Below, piece after piece: positions 1 through 14,640 of a DNA stretch of 64,000 bases. Both the position numbers and the translations under genes were made by a program. Origin of the DNA: Psettodes erumei (Eukaryota > Chordata > Actinopteri > Pleuronectiformes > Psettodidae); contig JAFBJZ010000628.1 in assembly GCA_016785225.1 (NCBI GenBank), positions 491,001 to 555,000 on the forward strand. Direction: 5' to 3'. Position 1 is the first letter of the stretch, and the number at the start of each line of letters is the position of its first letter. The notes under the pieces are model-generated. The model worked only from the letters and a program-made list of their open reading frames with translations. It was not told the DNA's origin and ran no database searches.

Positions 1-361
1 GTCTCTGCACAGTTAATCTGACACAAAGTGCACCCCCCCTCTTTTTTTTTTATCGCAGTAATCTCAGCAGTAAAACCTAAACGTGACACAAAACTCTTTA
101 ATCTCATAATCTGAGGTGGTGAACGGATGCTCTGCCTTTTTGGGAATATTTGGGAATATCTTGAGGGTGCACAGCGGCTCATGAGAAGTACTCGGATCCT
201 TTAGTAGCTACTGTATACTGCAGTTTTAAATGGTATAAATATGCAGAAAAAATGCCTTTTTATTATATGATCAGTTCATGAGGTAAAAGTAGCGGCGCAG
301 TTGAAGTATAAAGTTCAGCGCGTCTCCGCCCGCCCGTCTCACCTCTCCGTCTGTCCCGCAG

Positions 362-2267
<1,906 letters not shown>

Positions 2268-3072
2268 CCGACGTGCAGGAGGAAAACCCGGCTGCAGTTC
2301 ATCCCAAGCAAGGCTGCGTGGGGCCTCGCCTTGACCCCCCCCTTCCCTTCCCTTCCCTTCCTTCCTTCCTTCCCTCGCTCCCTCCCTCCCTCCTTCCTTA
2401 TCATCATCATCATCTCAGCTTTCCCTTGAGGCTCCGATCCAGCCGCAGGGTGCTCCGTTCAAACTCCGCCGCACGATTATCCATCATAACCCTGAAGGAC
2501 CTGAGAGCACAGTCTTAACCACGAGGGAGGGGGCGGGCGGGTGGGGGTGGTGGTGGTGGTGGAGGTGGGGGGGTGGGTGGGGGTTACAAACTGGCACTTT
2601 TCAAGAGGTGAAGGTGAGGAGCGGACACGGCTCTCCTCTGGGAGTGACTGAAGGCGGAGGAGGGCGGAGTCACGTGTTCGTGTTTTAGCGTCGTAGCTCG
2701 AGCTAGCGTCAGTATGTTTGTTTTTCTCCTGGGGGGGCAGACTCCGGCACGCCAAAAAAACAAACAAACAAAAACAACAACAACAACAAAAAAAAAAAAA
2801 CGTCAAAGAAACGACTGGACGTTTTGAAAGTGTCTCTGAGATGAGGTAAACGGAGTAGGTGCTACACGCTAACGAGAAAGAGAGGGAATAAAAAAACGTT
2901 GAACTCCTTCTCTCACTTTGTCTTCTGGCTTTTCGATCTAACGTCTCTCCTTCTCCCCACGGACACGCTCAGAAAACTGGACCACAAACATTTCTTTAAA
3001 AAAAAAAAAACATTTCAGCGTCAGACATCGTGAAGGACAGTTTGTCGCACTGAACGCCACCTGCTCTCCATC

Positions 3073-3104
<32 letters not shown>

Positions 3105-3253
3105 AACTTTTTTTTTTGACTTGGTGCGGTTGGTCTCCCCATTAAAAACAAACACACTGGGCTGCCTGTCTGTTTCTGTGACGGCTGAATCATCACGTTT
3201 TTTTGTGACTCCTCCCCCACATTGCTCTTGTCCCCGCCCCCTGAAGTCGACGT

Positions 3254-3291
<38 letters not shown>

Positions 3292-4720
3292 CGAACGAAC
3301 GTTTCGTCCTCTTGTTTCCTCTCTCTTCGTGTTACACAGTGTTTTTTTTGGAGGATCGATGTGACTGAACAGTTTAATGCCAAATGACTGAGCCTGTTCT
3401 CGCCTCGGGCCGTCTTAAAGAGAGAAAAAAAAAAAAAAAAAGAAAAGTAAATTTGCAGCTTCTCTTCCTTTAACATTTCAGCTCGTCCCGTCACTTCGCC
3501 CGGACGAGGACGACTTCTCGTCCACGTTCACTTGAATCGTTTCCCCGGCTGCTCGAGTGTTTATGAAGAATCGTGTTGTCGATCAGGAAGATTTCTGATT
3601 TTTGTTTTGTTTTTTGTTTTCGACACTGCTGTTTCCCAGCCGGCGGCGGTCGGCACTATGCAAGTACAGGCGATCCATCTCCACCCCACAGCCCAACTGT
3701 ACTTCGCTGTTTGTCCTCTGATCGTAGCAACTGCGTGAACTTTTTTTTTTTTTTTGTTGGTATCGTAGATCTTCCAGAACACCATCTACTGTATGTTTGT
3801 GATTCATTTTGCCTTCGACGAGCAGTTCCCTCGACGACAGGCGGAGACCTGAACGACCCTGCAGCACTTTGACCTTCCTCTTCCTCCTCCTGTTTTTTTG
3901 TTTGTTTTTTAAAATTTTGTCTCCTCCCTCCTTCATCTCTCTCTTTTTTTTTAACTTTTATCCTGCTCGTTGTTTTTCACGTGTTTAAGAAAAGATGCTT
4001 TAAGATGAAAAAAGAAAACGTGACTTTTATTTCTTCAGTACAACCTGGAAACTTTGTGCCAGTACCCCTTGTTTATTTTTGTTGTTGTTGTTGTTGTTGT
4101 TGTCTTGTCCGCGGAGCTTCCTTCCTTGTGTGTCTTCTTCTTAAAAAGCCTTACCCCCCCCACCCCCCACCCCCCTGACCGGCGTTCGGGTCTCCATGGC
4201 GACTGACCGACCTCCCCTCCTCATCGCGTCGAGGCTCGCCTTCTTCTCTCTGCTGTCGAGGATGATGATGATGATGACGTACACGGTGTGTGTGTGTGTG
4301 TGTGTGTGAGCGTGTGTTATATCGACCTGGAACAAATACCATTTAAAACCCTGTCGAACACCGTGATTGGTTCGTGTTTGCCAGCACAAATAGCCCCGCC
4401 CCCCCCCCCAATCCCGAAAGGCAATCCGGGCAGACGGAAGCAATCAGGAAGTGTTCGGATGGGATTTTGAATGTTATTGGCTCCTGGATCTGTTGTTGTA
4501 TATTGTATATGACACACACTTTTGGACTCATGTGTAAATTTGCATTAATTGCTGACTAACGGCGAAAGAATATTCTATTTAATTCCTCCTCTCTTGGCTG
4601 TGGGATCCTAGATGTTTAACTGCATGGATGTACTGTATCTCTGCAGAGTCAAACTAGCAGCTGTGTGATTTTTACACAAAAAAAAAAAAAAGAAATAAAA
4701 ACGGCACAATATTTTTAAAA
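2268..4720 (+). terminator. reps1: reps1 3' UTR and candidate polyadenylation signals
   Basis: No further coding is visible between the reps1 stop and the start of the clu 3' end on the other strand. The stretch is typical 3' UTR: CT-rich tracts (2335-2400), GT and A-rich runs, an AAATA repeat (about 3070-3098) and a (GT)n array (about 3259-3288). AATAAA hexamers occur near 2887 and at 4694-4699. The second sits in an A-rich context about 2.4 kb after the stop and is followed by AT-rich sequence, so it is the likely distal site. Which site is used cannot be told from sequence. Confidence 0.55.
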
Positions 4721-4794
4721 AATATAAAACCGCGCCGACTCCTTCGTTCGGTGGTCGAGAAACTGCGAAGAGGCAGAGCGGGTTTGAGCGGGTT

Positions 4795-5223
4795 TTTATT
4801 AAATCTCTCGCTTCGTCAAACTGAATCGCTCCGGTCGACAGCGAGGAGGAGATCAGGCTCGTGGAAGTGAAGAGGATATTTCATGTGTTAGAAGAGGCTG
4901 ACGCAAACAACGAACTGTTGGAGTGGGTTACATCAGTTCTGGCTTTCTAACGGAAAAGTTGCGCGGGTGCCGCAAAGGCCCGGCTCGCGCGCGGCGGCGG
5001 CTGAACATCTCCTCTTACAGCAGGACAAAGAGCTCTAACGTACCGGCGTAAATCTCTGAGGTTAAACTGTGTCGTTTGCAAAAGCAGGACGTCGGGGTGG
5101 TGGGGGGGGGCGTTTACGACAGGATGAGCGGGATCAGCGTCAGGTTGTTTTCCCGGGTGTCGGGCGTGTCGTCACGAATCCAGTGCAGATTTGAGGGGGG
5201 GGGGGGGGGGTGGAGGCGCGAAT
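4795..5223 (-). terminator. clu: clu 3' UTR with AATAAA signal at 4795-4800
   Basis: On the minus strand, TTTATT at plus 4795-4800 reads AATAAA, about 425 bases after the clu stop. It is the most plausible cleavage signal. A second AATAAA (5228-5223) overlaps the stop codon itself. The segment contains a run of about 16 C residues (minus strand; 5195-5210) and no good coding. Confidence 0.55.
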
Positions 5224-7361
5224 TTATTTGACGACACTAGCGGGAGGAGAAACAGAGAGAGAGAGAGGTCAGAGGTCAATAAACGTAGTCCCCGAAAATG
5301 TGGCACTGTCCCTTTAAACACACTCACACGGTGGTCTCCCGGTAGCGGTCCAGGGCCTCCTGGGCCACCACCTCGGAGAACTTGGGGTCGGTCCAGGGGA
5401 TGTCGCCCCGCACGCTGAAGGTCATGGGTGGGGAGTCGAAGAGCTGCACGGACACGTTCGTGTCTCCGGGTCGCTTCCCCTCGCTCGGCTCCTCCTCGCC
5501 GTCCCGGCAGATCACCTGCAGGGCGGACGGGTTACACGGGAGAACCTGGACGACGACGTCTCGATTTCGGAAGCGAAGGTTCTCGTCGGCGTACCGTCTG
5601 AACGCGGAAGATGCCGTCCCTGCTGCCGGTGCTGTTGGCCAGGGCGGACACCCAGCCGAACTGCCTGTTGAACAGGTCCAGGATGGACGAGGTGTTGAAC
5701 ATCTGCTCCTCGAAGCTCTTCAGCAGGGCGTTGTACTGCTGGGTGAAGCGCTCGGCCATGGCCAGGGCGTCCTCCAGCTCCTCCTTCAGGGGGCCCTCCA
5801 GAGGCCTCTTCCCCGAGCAGTCTGCGAAAGGACGACACCATCTTCATATCATCATAACTGAATTCTCGTGTTGCTCGTTTCTTCACGTTCTCTTTGTCCA
5901 GTCTTTCTGGATAGAGATTAAAATTTTAAAAAGCGAGTCATCTTCACCAATGTGCTGGATGTCCTTGCACTTCTGACACTCTTCGCGGAACTTGAGGCAG
6001 CCGGCGGAGTTGCGGCGGATCTCCCTGCAGGTCATCTTGCCGTTGCCGAAGGGTTTGGTGATCACCACGTCCTCGTTCACGCCGCCGTCTGCAACCGAGA
6101 CGAACGCGGCGTTTGGGAGAGTTTTTAGAAACTTCACTTACTTTCGTTGCCCTTCTCAAAGCATTTGAGCACAGCGCTGCACATATGGTCCTGACTTACC
6201 CTCGTTGGCAGGAGCGTCGTCGTCGATGTCCATCATGGAGCCCATGGAGCTGAAGAAGTTCCGGCCCATTCCCATCATGGGGGAGAACAGACTCTGGAAG
6301 CCGTGAAAGGGGTCTTGGAAAAGGGAGTCAACGCTTCTCCTGTGGCGAGCGTACGGCCTCATGAAGCTGGGAAGGTAGAAGACCGGAGGGCTGTAGTGGA
6401 TGTGATCAGCCACCTGAGAGACGAGGAGGACACAGGGACTTTGGTTCACGGTCTGAGGTTTGAAGCTTTGTGAAGTGATCTGCAGGCCACCGGCACCTTC
6501 ATGCTGTCGGAGAAGATGTTGTCCACGCCGTCGGCCATCTCCACGTATCGTTCCTCCAGGTTCTTGAGCTCCTTGTTCTGCCGCTGTCCCTCCTGCTCCA
6601 GGACGTCGATCTTCTCCCCGTTGATCCAGATGGAGAAGGGAGAGGATCGGTTCAGCACCTCCTCCAGCTGCAGAGAGATGCAGGACTTTACATATCGGAC
6701 CTTTTTTTTTTTTCTTTTTGCTCGGCCCGCTCTCGATGTGTCTCACCTGGCGTCCCACCAGTCCCGATCCACTGCTGCAGGTCCTGGAGTAGTATTTGAT
6801 GCAGGTGTTCTTCAGACAGGGCTTGCACTCCTCCCACAGGGCCTTCATGGTCTCGTTGCACACCTCCTCCTCCTGCTCCAGCTTGGCCTCCATCTCCTGA
6901 GCGACACGCATGGCTTCCTGCAGCCCAGAGCAGCGGTCGTACGTCACAAGCTTTTTTAAATCCGTTTATTCTACATTATATATAAATATCACGCACATCT
7001 TTCTGCTGCTTGGTCTTCTCCAGGGCGTCCAGGAACTCCTTGTGGTCCTCTGACGACTTCTGCATCACGCTCTTCATCTCCTTCACTCCGTTGATGGCGT
7101 TTTCGATCTGTTTGTCCAGATACTTCTCGCCCTGACGGGACAGCTCTGCAGAGGTGGACACAACAACAACAACAACAACAACAACAGTTACCGGCGCGGA
7201 GGTCGTTTGAGCGAACTGGCCCTTTAAAGCTTGCAGCGAAACTTACGGTTTAGGTCGTCCGCAGATGGAGGGAGGATGCAGCTGGCTGAGGCCAGACAGA
7301 GCGACAGCACAGCCAGAGCCTTGAACCCCCTCTTCTTCATCATCATCATCATCATTAGCAT
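5224..7361 (-). CDS. clu: clusterin (apolipoprotein J), secreted extracellular chaperone
   Basis: Clusterin is a secreted disulphide-linked heterodimer that holds misfolded proteins and lipids in extracellular fluid and is induced by stress. I assign nine coding exons on the minus strand: 7361-7247, 7145-6997, 6917-6747, 6667-6497, 6413-6200, 6088-5948, 5821-5595, 5515-5328 and 5236-5224 (TAA 5226-5224). The sum is 1389 nt, or 462 residues; human CLU has 449. Residues 1-26 form a signal peptide. Five cysteines in exon 3 (about residues 108, 119, 122, 127 and 135) and five in exons 6-7 (294, 304, 311, 314 and 322) are the paired sets that join the two chains. The chain cleavage site is RHRR|S at about residues 225-229. 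Several N-x-S/T sites are visible. The last exon adds VVVK after a strong pyrimidine tract and CTAG acceptor. The first of several in-frame ATGs was taken as start. No 5' UTR exon could be placed. Confidence 0.92.
7338..7361 (-). repeat. clu: ATG/CAT trinucleotide microsatellite at the clu start codon
   Basis: The plus strand has CAT repeats just before TTAGCAT. On the minus strand the coding sequence begins ATG CTA followed by six ATG codons, then Lys-Lys-Arg. The n-region of the signal peptide is thus a microsatellite, and seven in-frame ATG codons are available. Confidence 0.8.
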
Positions 7362-10300
7362 CCTCTCTGACTCTCACGGGTCCAGCAGGCAGTGATGAGT
7401 GAAACCTGGTTGGTAAAGGAAACGATGTAAAAACCCCCTCCAGCTCCACTAGGGGGCGGTGGAGGCCGCAAAGACCCCACACAGACCTACGCAGTAGAAA
7501 ATGAACCCGCTTGCTCAGCAAATTTTCCGCCCCCCGACTCAGCAAAAACGTAAAAATAACCGTATCAATCAATCGCAGTGAATAATCCAGGATCTTTTTT
7601 TTAACTTCACCTGAGCCGTTGTCAAAGTCACCAGACTGACCTCGGATCAGTGACCTTTCTCCCTTTACTCTGTTCAGCTGCTCGCATGTCCAACAATGAC
7701 AGATTCACAAGTGAGTGACAACAACTGTTTTCCCTCCTGATCAGACAGATGGACTGTCTCCCTCTCTCTCTGTGAATCTTAATCTCTGACACACATAATT
7801 CAGTGCACGGGGTCCACCTGCCCTGTTGTTAAACCCGGCCTGAAGGTTCAAAACTCCTTAAAAACCTTGAGCTTTCCGCCGCTTCTCGTGGCCTTCGGAT
7901 TGTCCTGCACCTGACCTGTGTCAGCGTCCCTCATTTTAAATAAACGCACAAACAATGAATGAGTGAAACTTTAAGACACATCACACCAAAGTCAGGAAGT
8001 GTGATTTCATCACGACGCTGCTGATGTGAGAGGTCAGATTACCTGACATTTAAAATAAAACACCTCTTACGTGTCTAACTTTATATTTTCAGCGCTTGTT
8101 CATCTGCTGCAGCCGTTCCTAGTCGCCCACGATCTCCCCCGTTACTATGGAAACAGACAAAATATGCTTTTGCTCGAGACGTCTCGTAACTCGATTCATA
8201 CACGCGTTCCCCAAAACGTTGGATTGAACTGCTCACGTCATCGCAGATAAACTCATCGCACGAACTCCCACGATCCAAAAATGTCACCAGCTGATCCCAG
8301 CCCAGCGGGACGGGGGGGACGCCCACCTGAGACCTAAAAAAAAAAAAAAGACCCACTTTCTCCTCGCTGCAGGAGACCGTTGGTCTGCAGAGCGAGGAGG
8401 AGAGATGATTCACAAGGCCGGGGTCAGGCTGCGTTACTTGGCGAGCAGCGGCCGCGGGGATCCTGGTTGCACAAGTGAAGGAATGTGAACTGTCCCGTCG
8501 GGCCCCGTCCCGTCCAGAACGCTCAGGCTCACGAAATGGAACGGAGCCGAGTCAGACTGGCCCGAGTGGGTCCACTGGGCCCAGATCTGAAACTATTCAA
8601 GCTGACATCACTTATAACAATATAATACTACTTTACTATTATGCTGCTACTATTATATTCAAGGTTGGTCAATTCATATTTTGATTATCGAACAATAAAT
8701 CCTGATTTGTATGATGGGTTCTGCAACTCCTATATTGCACAGAATAATATTTGCATTATTGGTTTAATATAGTTTAGGTATTATAATGCATATGCTGTAT
8801 ATATATATAGGTTATTGCAGTTTTTCTGTGTCTGAAACACCTGTTGCTTTAACCTTCTGATACTAGTTTTCACTGCTCACTAACTACGTTTCAGTTTCTG
8901 TCTCATTCTCTGTGTTACACGTGAAAAAAAAACCCAAACCGTGTTGTCTGATGCCATAAAAAAAGACGAGGGAACAGTTAACTCATCTGGATCATCCAGG
9001 CTTCAAATGGGACGCCGGAGCACGAGGCCTCTTTTCGGCCTCATTTTGAGTGTCGGGGGATTTGAGCGCCCCGAGGAGTCGCTTGTCACACAGTTTAGAT
9101 CGTTTCAGGCCAATTGTGCGACAGAAAATCTCCTAAAATCCCACAAATCTCCCTCCGACATGTGCTAATAATGCCAAGAGTCATTATTTCTTATTGCATG
9201 TTTGTTCCAGTCTCACTCAACACTGCCAGCAGCGATCACAACAGCATGTTCATATTATTATTTTGCAGTTTTAAAAAAAACAAACCCTGCTGTTGTGCCT
9301 AAGTGTATTAAAAGTGAATCAACCCACACGGTCGTGACGTCATCCACTCTAATCCAGTTGTTTGGAACCAAAGATGGAGGTCACGCCCATGAGTAAGCAA
9401 CACAAACAGCACCTACAAGCATTGAGCTATGAGATCAGCCTTTCTGCATGAGGATAAACAAGTGCAGGGACCAATACATACAAAATAATAACAATAATAA
9501 ATAAAATCAGGACACACAGATATGTTTTCAGTGTGACAAATAGCCAGTGTTTAAATTGTTAGAATAAAAAACTGGAATAACTACAGATTACATATCATCC
9601 AGCTGCAGACTGTCAAAAAAATAAATAATCTATATGTGTAAGATATATAAACGAGCTCACCTCTGTTTGTTTCCTGAGCCTCCAGACTGTCTGAAGCTGC
9701 TGCAGCTTCTCCGCAGCTCGTATTTATACCAGCGGATAACGGGGACGGTGCAGACATGTGATTCACTGACCAGGCATGCTGCCTCCTGCCGCCGCCGTCA
9801 AGCTTACCGGAAAGTAACAGCGCGTTTCCTGTCTGACCCTTCAAAATAAGACAGTTATCGAAGAACACTCGTTTCAAAATATTAAAAACCCCTGACATTT
9901 AAGGGAAATTAATAGCTTTTTGATGATATTTATAAATGAAATTAGAAGATTATTGGTTTATATGTTCCATTCCTACGGAGTTAATCCCTCGCCACCATCG
10001 TAAATGGAAAGACTTTGAGCTTTTATTTTGAAGTCAGACTCCATTTTCCGGTCGACGTGGTGTTTGACCCTGACTTGAGGCTGCTGAGGCTGAGGACTTT
10101 TCCAGAAGTTTTGTAATTTATTGGCAGCAGCCCTCAGATCTGCTGAGCGGAGAGACAAACACTTGATTCATCCTGACCGTGACTCAACATTAAATAACTG
10201 CGTTTGCACCTGTAAAGTATCTGGCGATCACCGGACCAGATTACACATTGGTTTCACAACCGTGTCAACACAAAAACAAAACAAAAACAGGCAACAAAAT

Positions 10301-10678
10301 ACAACAAAAGTACTTGCAAAATTCACAATGCATGTGCGCAGCTTGTACAGCGACAGCTTTCACACATTATTAGTGTACACATTGTCTAACACCAGATATT
10401 GTGACCTGTGAAACCAGGAGAAACTCGGGTGTAAGTAATAATTGTGTACAGCTTCTACTGTGGGACAGCGCTGACAGAGGATGTTAAAAAAGGAGTCATG
10501 ATCTAACTTTAAAAAAACACTTTCTTTATCTCCAGACATTGTTATGGTGACCGAGGCTGAGAACTTGTAACTGTTTTGTCTGAGAAGGAGCAGCTCGTAC
10601 TGACAAACAACACGATTCCCGCAAAGCGAGGGCGATTGAAACAGAGATGGAGGAGGTCAGGAGGATTAAAACATGAAG

Positions 10679-10679
<1 letters not shown>

Positions 10680-10723
<44 letters not shown>
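10680..10723. repeat. (AC)n microsatellite
   Basis: An uninterrupted AC dinucleotide run of about 44 bases. It is simple sequence and not coding, although it opens poly-(Val-Cys) frames on the minus strand. Confidence 0.95.
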
Positions 10724-10726
<3 letters not shown>

Positions 10727-13700
10727 GGGCTGCGGGGTGAGTCAAGTGCAAATTAAGTCCTCTGTCAAATAAAGTCTTATTTCTGCTTAAACAAAAGTGC
10801 AACCCTTTAATCCTAATAAATAGCGTGTCGGCCTGCGTCACCACACGGGATGAATCGTCCGGTGAAATCACTCACAAACACACACACCTACGTCTCCTAC
10901 AGTGGACTGTTGCCACGCCGACCAAGCGTGCGCCAGCATTTTCTTGTCACTTTGAGAAACAAATGTAAAACTGCCTTTGTGAGGCAAATTCTTAACTCCG
11001 GGACGGATCATTTCTCATTATTTAGTCAGTGTAAAAGCCAGATGTGACACCAGGGGGCAGGAACTCCATTCTCAAAGCTTCTTCTTCTTCTCCAAACGCT
11101 GTCAGCAAGCAGTCGACCTTTTTCACATCCATATTTCATTTTTACTTCTTCTTTTACTGCACATTGTCCTGGACAATCCTGTGTTGTTTTTTTGTATCCA
11201 TTATCTTTATCACATCCCACTGACTCTTGATGCAAGAAAGAACGACAATGATGGAGAAAAGGCTGGTTGTTATAAATCAGAGTAAGACACTAACAAAAAA
11301 AGTTCTCTGTTCTTCTTCCAAAATGGCGTCCACGTATGAAACGTCGTCCAGTCGGCCGTGACGCGGCATCCCTCATCGAACAGCTGCTGGTGCGACTGCA
11401 GCTTGGGCCTGAATCAGTCCATCAATCAAAGTTTCGTTCAAAACACCGCAGGGAAGCGTGGCGGTCTATAAATCACAGAGACCATGTGGTGAGGAGTCTT
11501 CAGGACTCAGAGCAACATGTTCAATTACATTGTTCCTTTTACTTACTTTCTTTCCCCTTTTTCCCTCCCAACCTTGTTTTGTCTATTTCTGGAGACTCTT
11601 TCGCGTCACCGCATTGTCCGGATGAAGCTTCATCAAACCAAGACGGATGTTGTTGCAGAAAAGCAAATTACTGTCAGAAGGTAGCTGCAAAGATGGAAAT
11701 CTTGAAGTGTTTACCGCCTCGGGGGATCTCTCACGAACATTCATAATGAGAAAGTTCCTGGAAGATGCTGCTCGTCATATACATGCAATTTAAAAAAAAA
11801 AAAACTAATTAAAACATTAAGAGTTCTGGACAACACATGCTGTACTCCGGTCCAACAAATTCAGATGAATGTGATGAATGAATGTGCCACAGTCTTCACT
11901 GGATAAACATGTGAAAGAAAAGGAGCGTTTCCTCTCCAGAGCTGTTGCTTTGAGACATTTACCTGAATTTGTTGTGTTTAACCGCTGATGTGAAAATGTG
12001 ACGGTTCCTCTGTTGACCTTGGCTGTATGAAGGATATTTCAGCATATAAGCTACTTTCAGGAAACCTGCTGTAATGCTATAAAGATGCTTTATCTATGTA
12101 TGTGGAAGGAAACAATTGCAGAGCGCTGAATTTCCAGAGTACGTATCCCAAGTTGCCAGAGTTTCTGACAATGACAGAGAGGTGAAGGAGTGTCAAGGAC
12201 ACGGCAAAAAATGTTCCCCAACATGTTCCAAAGGAAAAATATTAAGCTCTTTGGAACAAAAAGCAGCGTGGCTTATGGGGGACGTGGTTCTAATTTGAAG
12301 AAACACTGGCATAATAACAGCTGGTTTTTGTCCCTTGGGTAATATAACAGTCGACTGCTGCATTTAATCCAACAATTCAAATGGCAGTGGTGGTATGTGC
12401 GCCCCATGACCTGCAGCAGAAGGCTGCTCACAAAGTCCAACACCGAGGTGTGGGTCTGGCCAAAAGCTCGGGGTGGACCATTTTGAAATTTTGAGGTTTC
12501 AGGTTAAATCCTCAGGTGATTTTGTGTATTTTGAAGTGTGCGAAAGTAAAAAAACACACACACAAATGGTTCAAACCAGTTCCTCAGAGAGTCAGAGGAC
12601 TGGAGAGAGGTTTTGCGGGGTCAAGGGTGCGGGTTTCCTTAATGCTGACTCAAGTTTGAAGGCCTGTGTCCAAAGCAAAGACTGAAATGCTCCAAAAAAA
12701 TGAAGTTTAAGTTTTCCAGGTCAAATAGGTTACAGAGGACCACTCTTCAGTTTTGCAGACTTGGGCTTGATCCTAATTATTAAAAGGAAATCACCCAAAG
12801 GGTCAAAGGGTGTTTGAGGAATGATCCTCACTGGGCTGACTGATCCCTGAACCCAGGGACCAGGAAATATGAATCGGCAGTGCCTAGCCAAATGGCTTTG
12901 AAGTTTTGATGTGGGTTTGATGCTCGGTGAATTTTAAAGTCCAACAACCAGATAAAAAGACCGAAGAGCTGGACCTGAGTGAGTGCGAGCGCATCCTGTG
13001 CCAAACCTTTCAACTGAAAACCACGCGGCTCGGGCTGCCAGTCCTCAACCAATGGCGCGGATTTCAGCATTTCATCACACTCTGAATGAGACGCTTCCCT
13101 TCTCACACGAAAGCTAATTATCGCCAGGCTTAATTGGTCCCATCGGTGGTACCGAACGACCCGTGGTTGATGGGCCGTGGACGAGCTTCAAACATTTGGA
13201 TGATCCTGGTATCAATTTAAGAGGAGCAGCCAGCGTGCGGATGCGTGAGTACGAGTCCTCTGGAATGCTCATGAGTCGGTTTGATCAAGAATCTTCGGAT
13301 TCAAATCAAAGGCCGGTGGCTCCGGGATCAAAGACGCTGGTCATTAAATTACGCCATGGAATCCTAATTTTTTTCACAAACTGTAGCATCGGGGCTGTTC
13401 TAACTTTATTTTTCTAATGAAGGAAAATGTAACTCAGAAACCATTCAGGGATGTGGAAGTAAGCCTCAAAAGGGCCTTTTGGTTGCAATGGTGATTCAAT
13501 CCCAAAAACAATCTGGCAGCACTGAAATGTCCCGATAAGGGTAATCACAGTGAGGAATGCCCTCCAGGGTGTTTGGGCTCTGGAAAAGGTTAGTCCAAAT
13601 AGATTTTCTTAACTGAGTCGACCGTTACGTCAGATCAACCCCCGTTTTTGTGCGTAGAGACTGTAAATATGCGTCCCCCTTCTTTTATATTAGCCATTTG

Positions 13701-14039
13701 CACGCAGAACTACTAAGACTGCAGTGTTGTCTCATTAATGAATTTTAAGTTTCTTTGGTACCTGTCCAAATGAGGATTTGTCAAAGTGCAAGTCTACCTT
13801 GTGATAACATTTGTTTTGCTACAGCGTGTAACCGAAGCAGCCAAACGTACTACTGAGTTTTATTCATGTTTTGCGGAGTATGAACGTAACCCACTGGAAA
13901 CCATAATATGCAACCAGGCGTCTTATCTTTGTGGTGTTTAACTACAGTAAAAACATCACGGTGGGCGCAGGAGAGAAAATAAAAGGAGCTGAATATCAGG
14001 ATTCCAGACAGCCGCTGGAGCTGCTGCCTCGTCAGCTGG

Positions 14040-14040
<1 letters not shown>

Positions 14041-14084
<44 letters not shown>

Positions 14085-14217
14085 TGTGTGCATGTGTGTG
14101 TCGGTGAAGGTATTACACCTGCTGTTACTCTTACACACTGGTAGTCGAGGTTTGAGGGAGCAAACTGAGAAGACTGTAAACTGGTGCCAGGTAGGGATTA
14201 TAGCTTTGACATATGTG

Positions 14218-14283
<66 letters not shown>

Positions 14284-14290
14284 TGTGTGT
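14041..14290. repeat. pair of (GT)n microsatellites
   Basis: Two GT arrays, at about 14041-14093 and 14222-14290 (the longer one about 60 bases of near-pure GT), lie about 130 bases apart in the same orientation. Confidence 0.93.
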
Positions 14291-14424
14291 GCGCTCACAG
14301 AGGTCATTTTCCTGCCTCGCAGGCCAAGGCCACAGATATTCAAGGTGCTCGCTCCACAATGTTCAAACATTTGTTAGCAATTAGCCTCGGCCACAAAACT
14401 GACTTTCAACAAAACACAGGGACC

Positions 14425-14539
14425 CTTCCTCCCTTCCTCCCTTCCTCCCTTCCTCCCTCCCTTCCTCCCTCCCTCTTTTTTTTCATCCTGTCCCTTTTCC
14501 AGTCCCTCCCTCATTTTCCAGTTTCTTTGTTCCCCTCCC

Positions 14540-14573
<34 letters not shown>

Positions 14574-14640
14574 GCTTTGCTCCTTCTTTCTTGCCACTTT
14601 TCCTCCCCCCTCTTCCTCGCTCCCTCCCTCCCTGCTTCTC
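14425..14640. repeat. pyrimidine-rich (CTTCCTCC)n / (CT)n tract
   Basis: A low-complexity polypyrimidine block made of CCTTCC units, then CTCTCT, then CCTCCC. It lies about 440 bases upstream of the proposed scara3 first exon. Mirror-symmetric homopyrimidine DNA of this kind can adopt non-B structures; that last point is inference. Confidence 0.8.

Noticed and set aside
5114..5190. Minus-strand open stretch IRDDTPDTRENNLTLIPLI as a possible last clu exon
   Set aside because: No AG acceptor lies just before it. A strong acceptor at 5237-5238 gives a short in-frame last exon ending VVVK-stop, which satisfies the phase and follows a long pyrimidine tract.
6156..6947. 263-codon minus-strand ORF read as one clu exon
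   Set aside because: It reads through two introns of clu with frame changes. Splice sites and homology divide it into exons 3-5.
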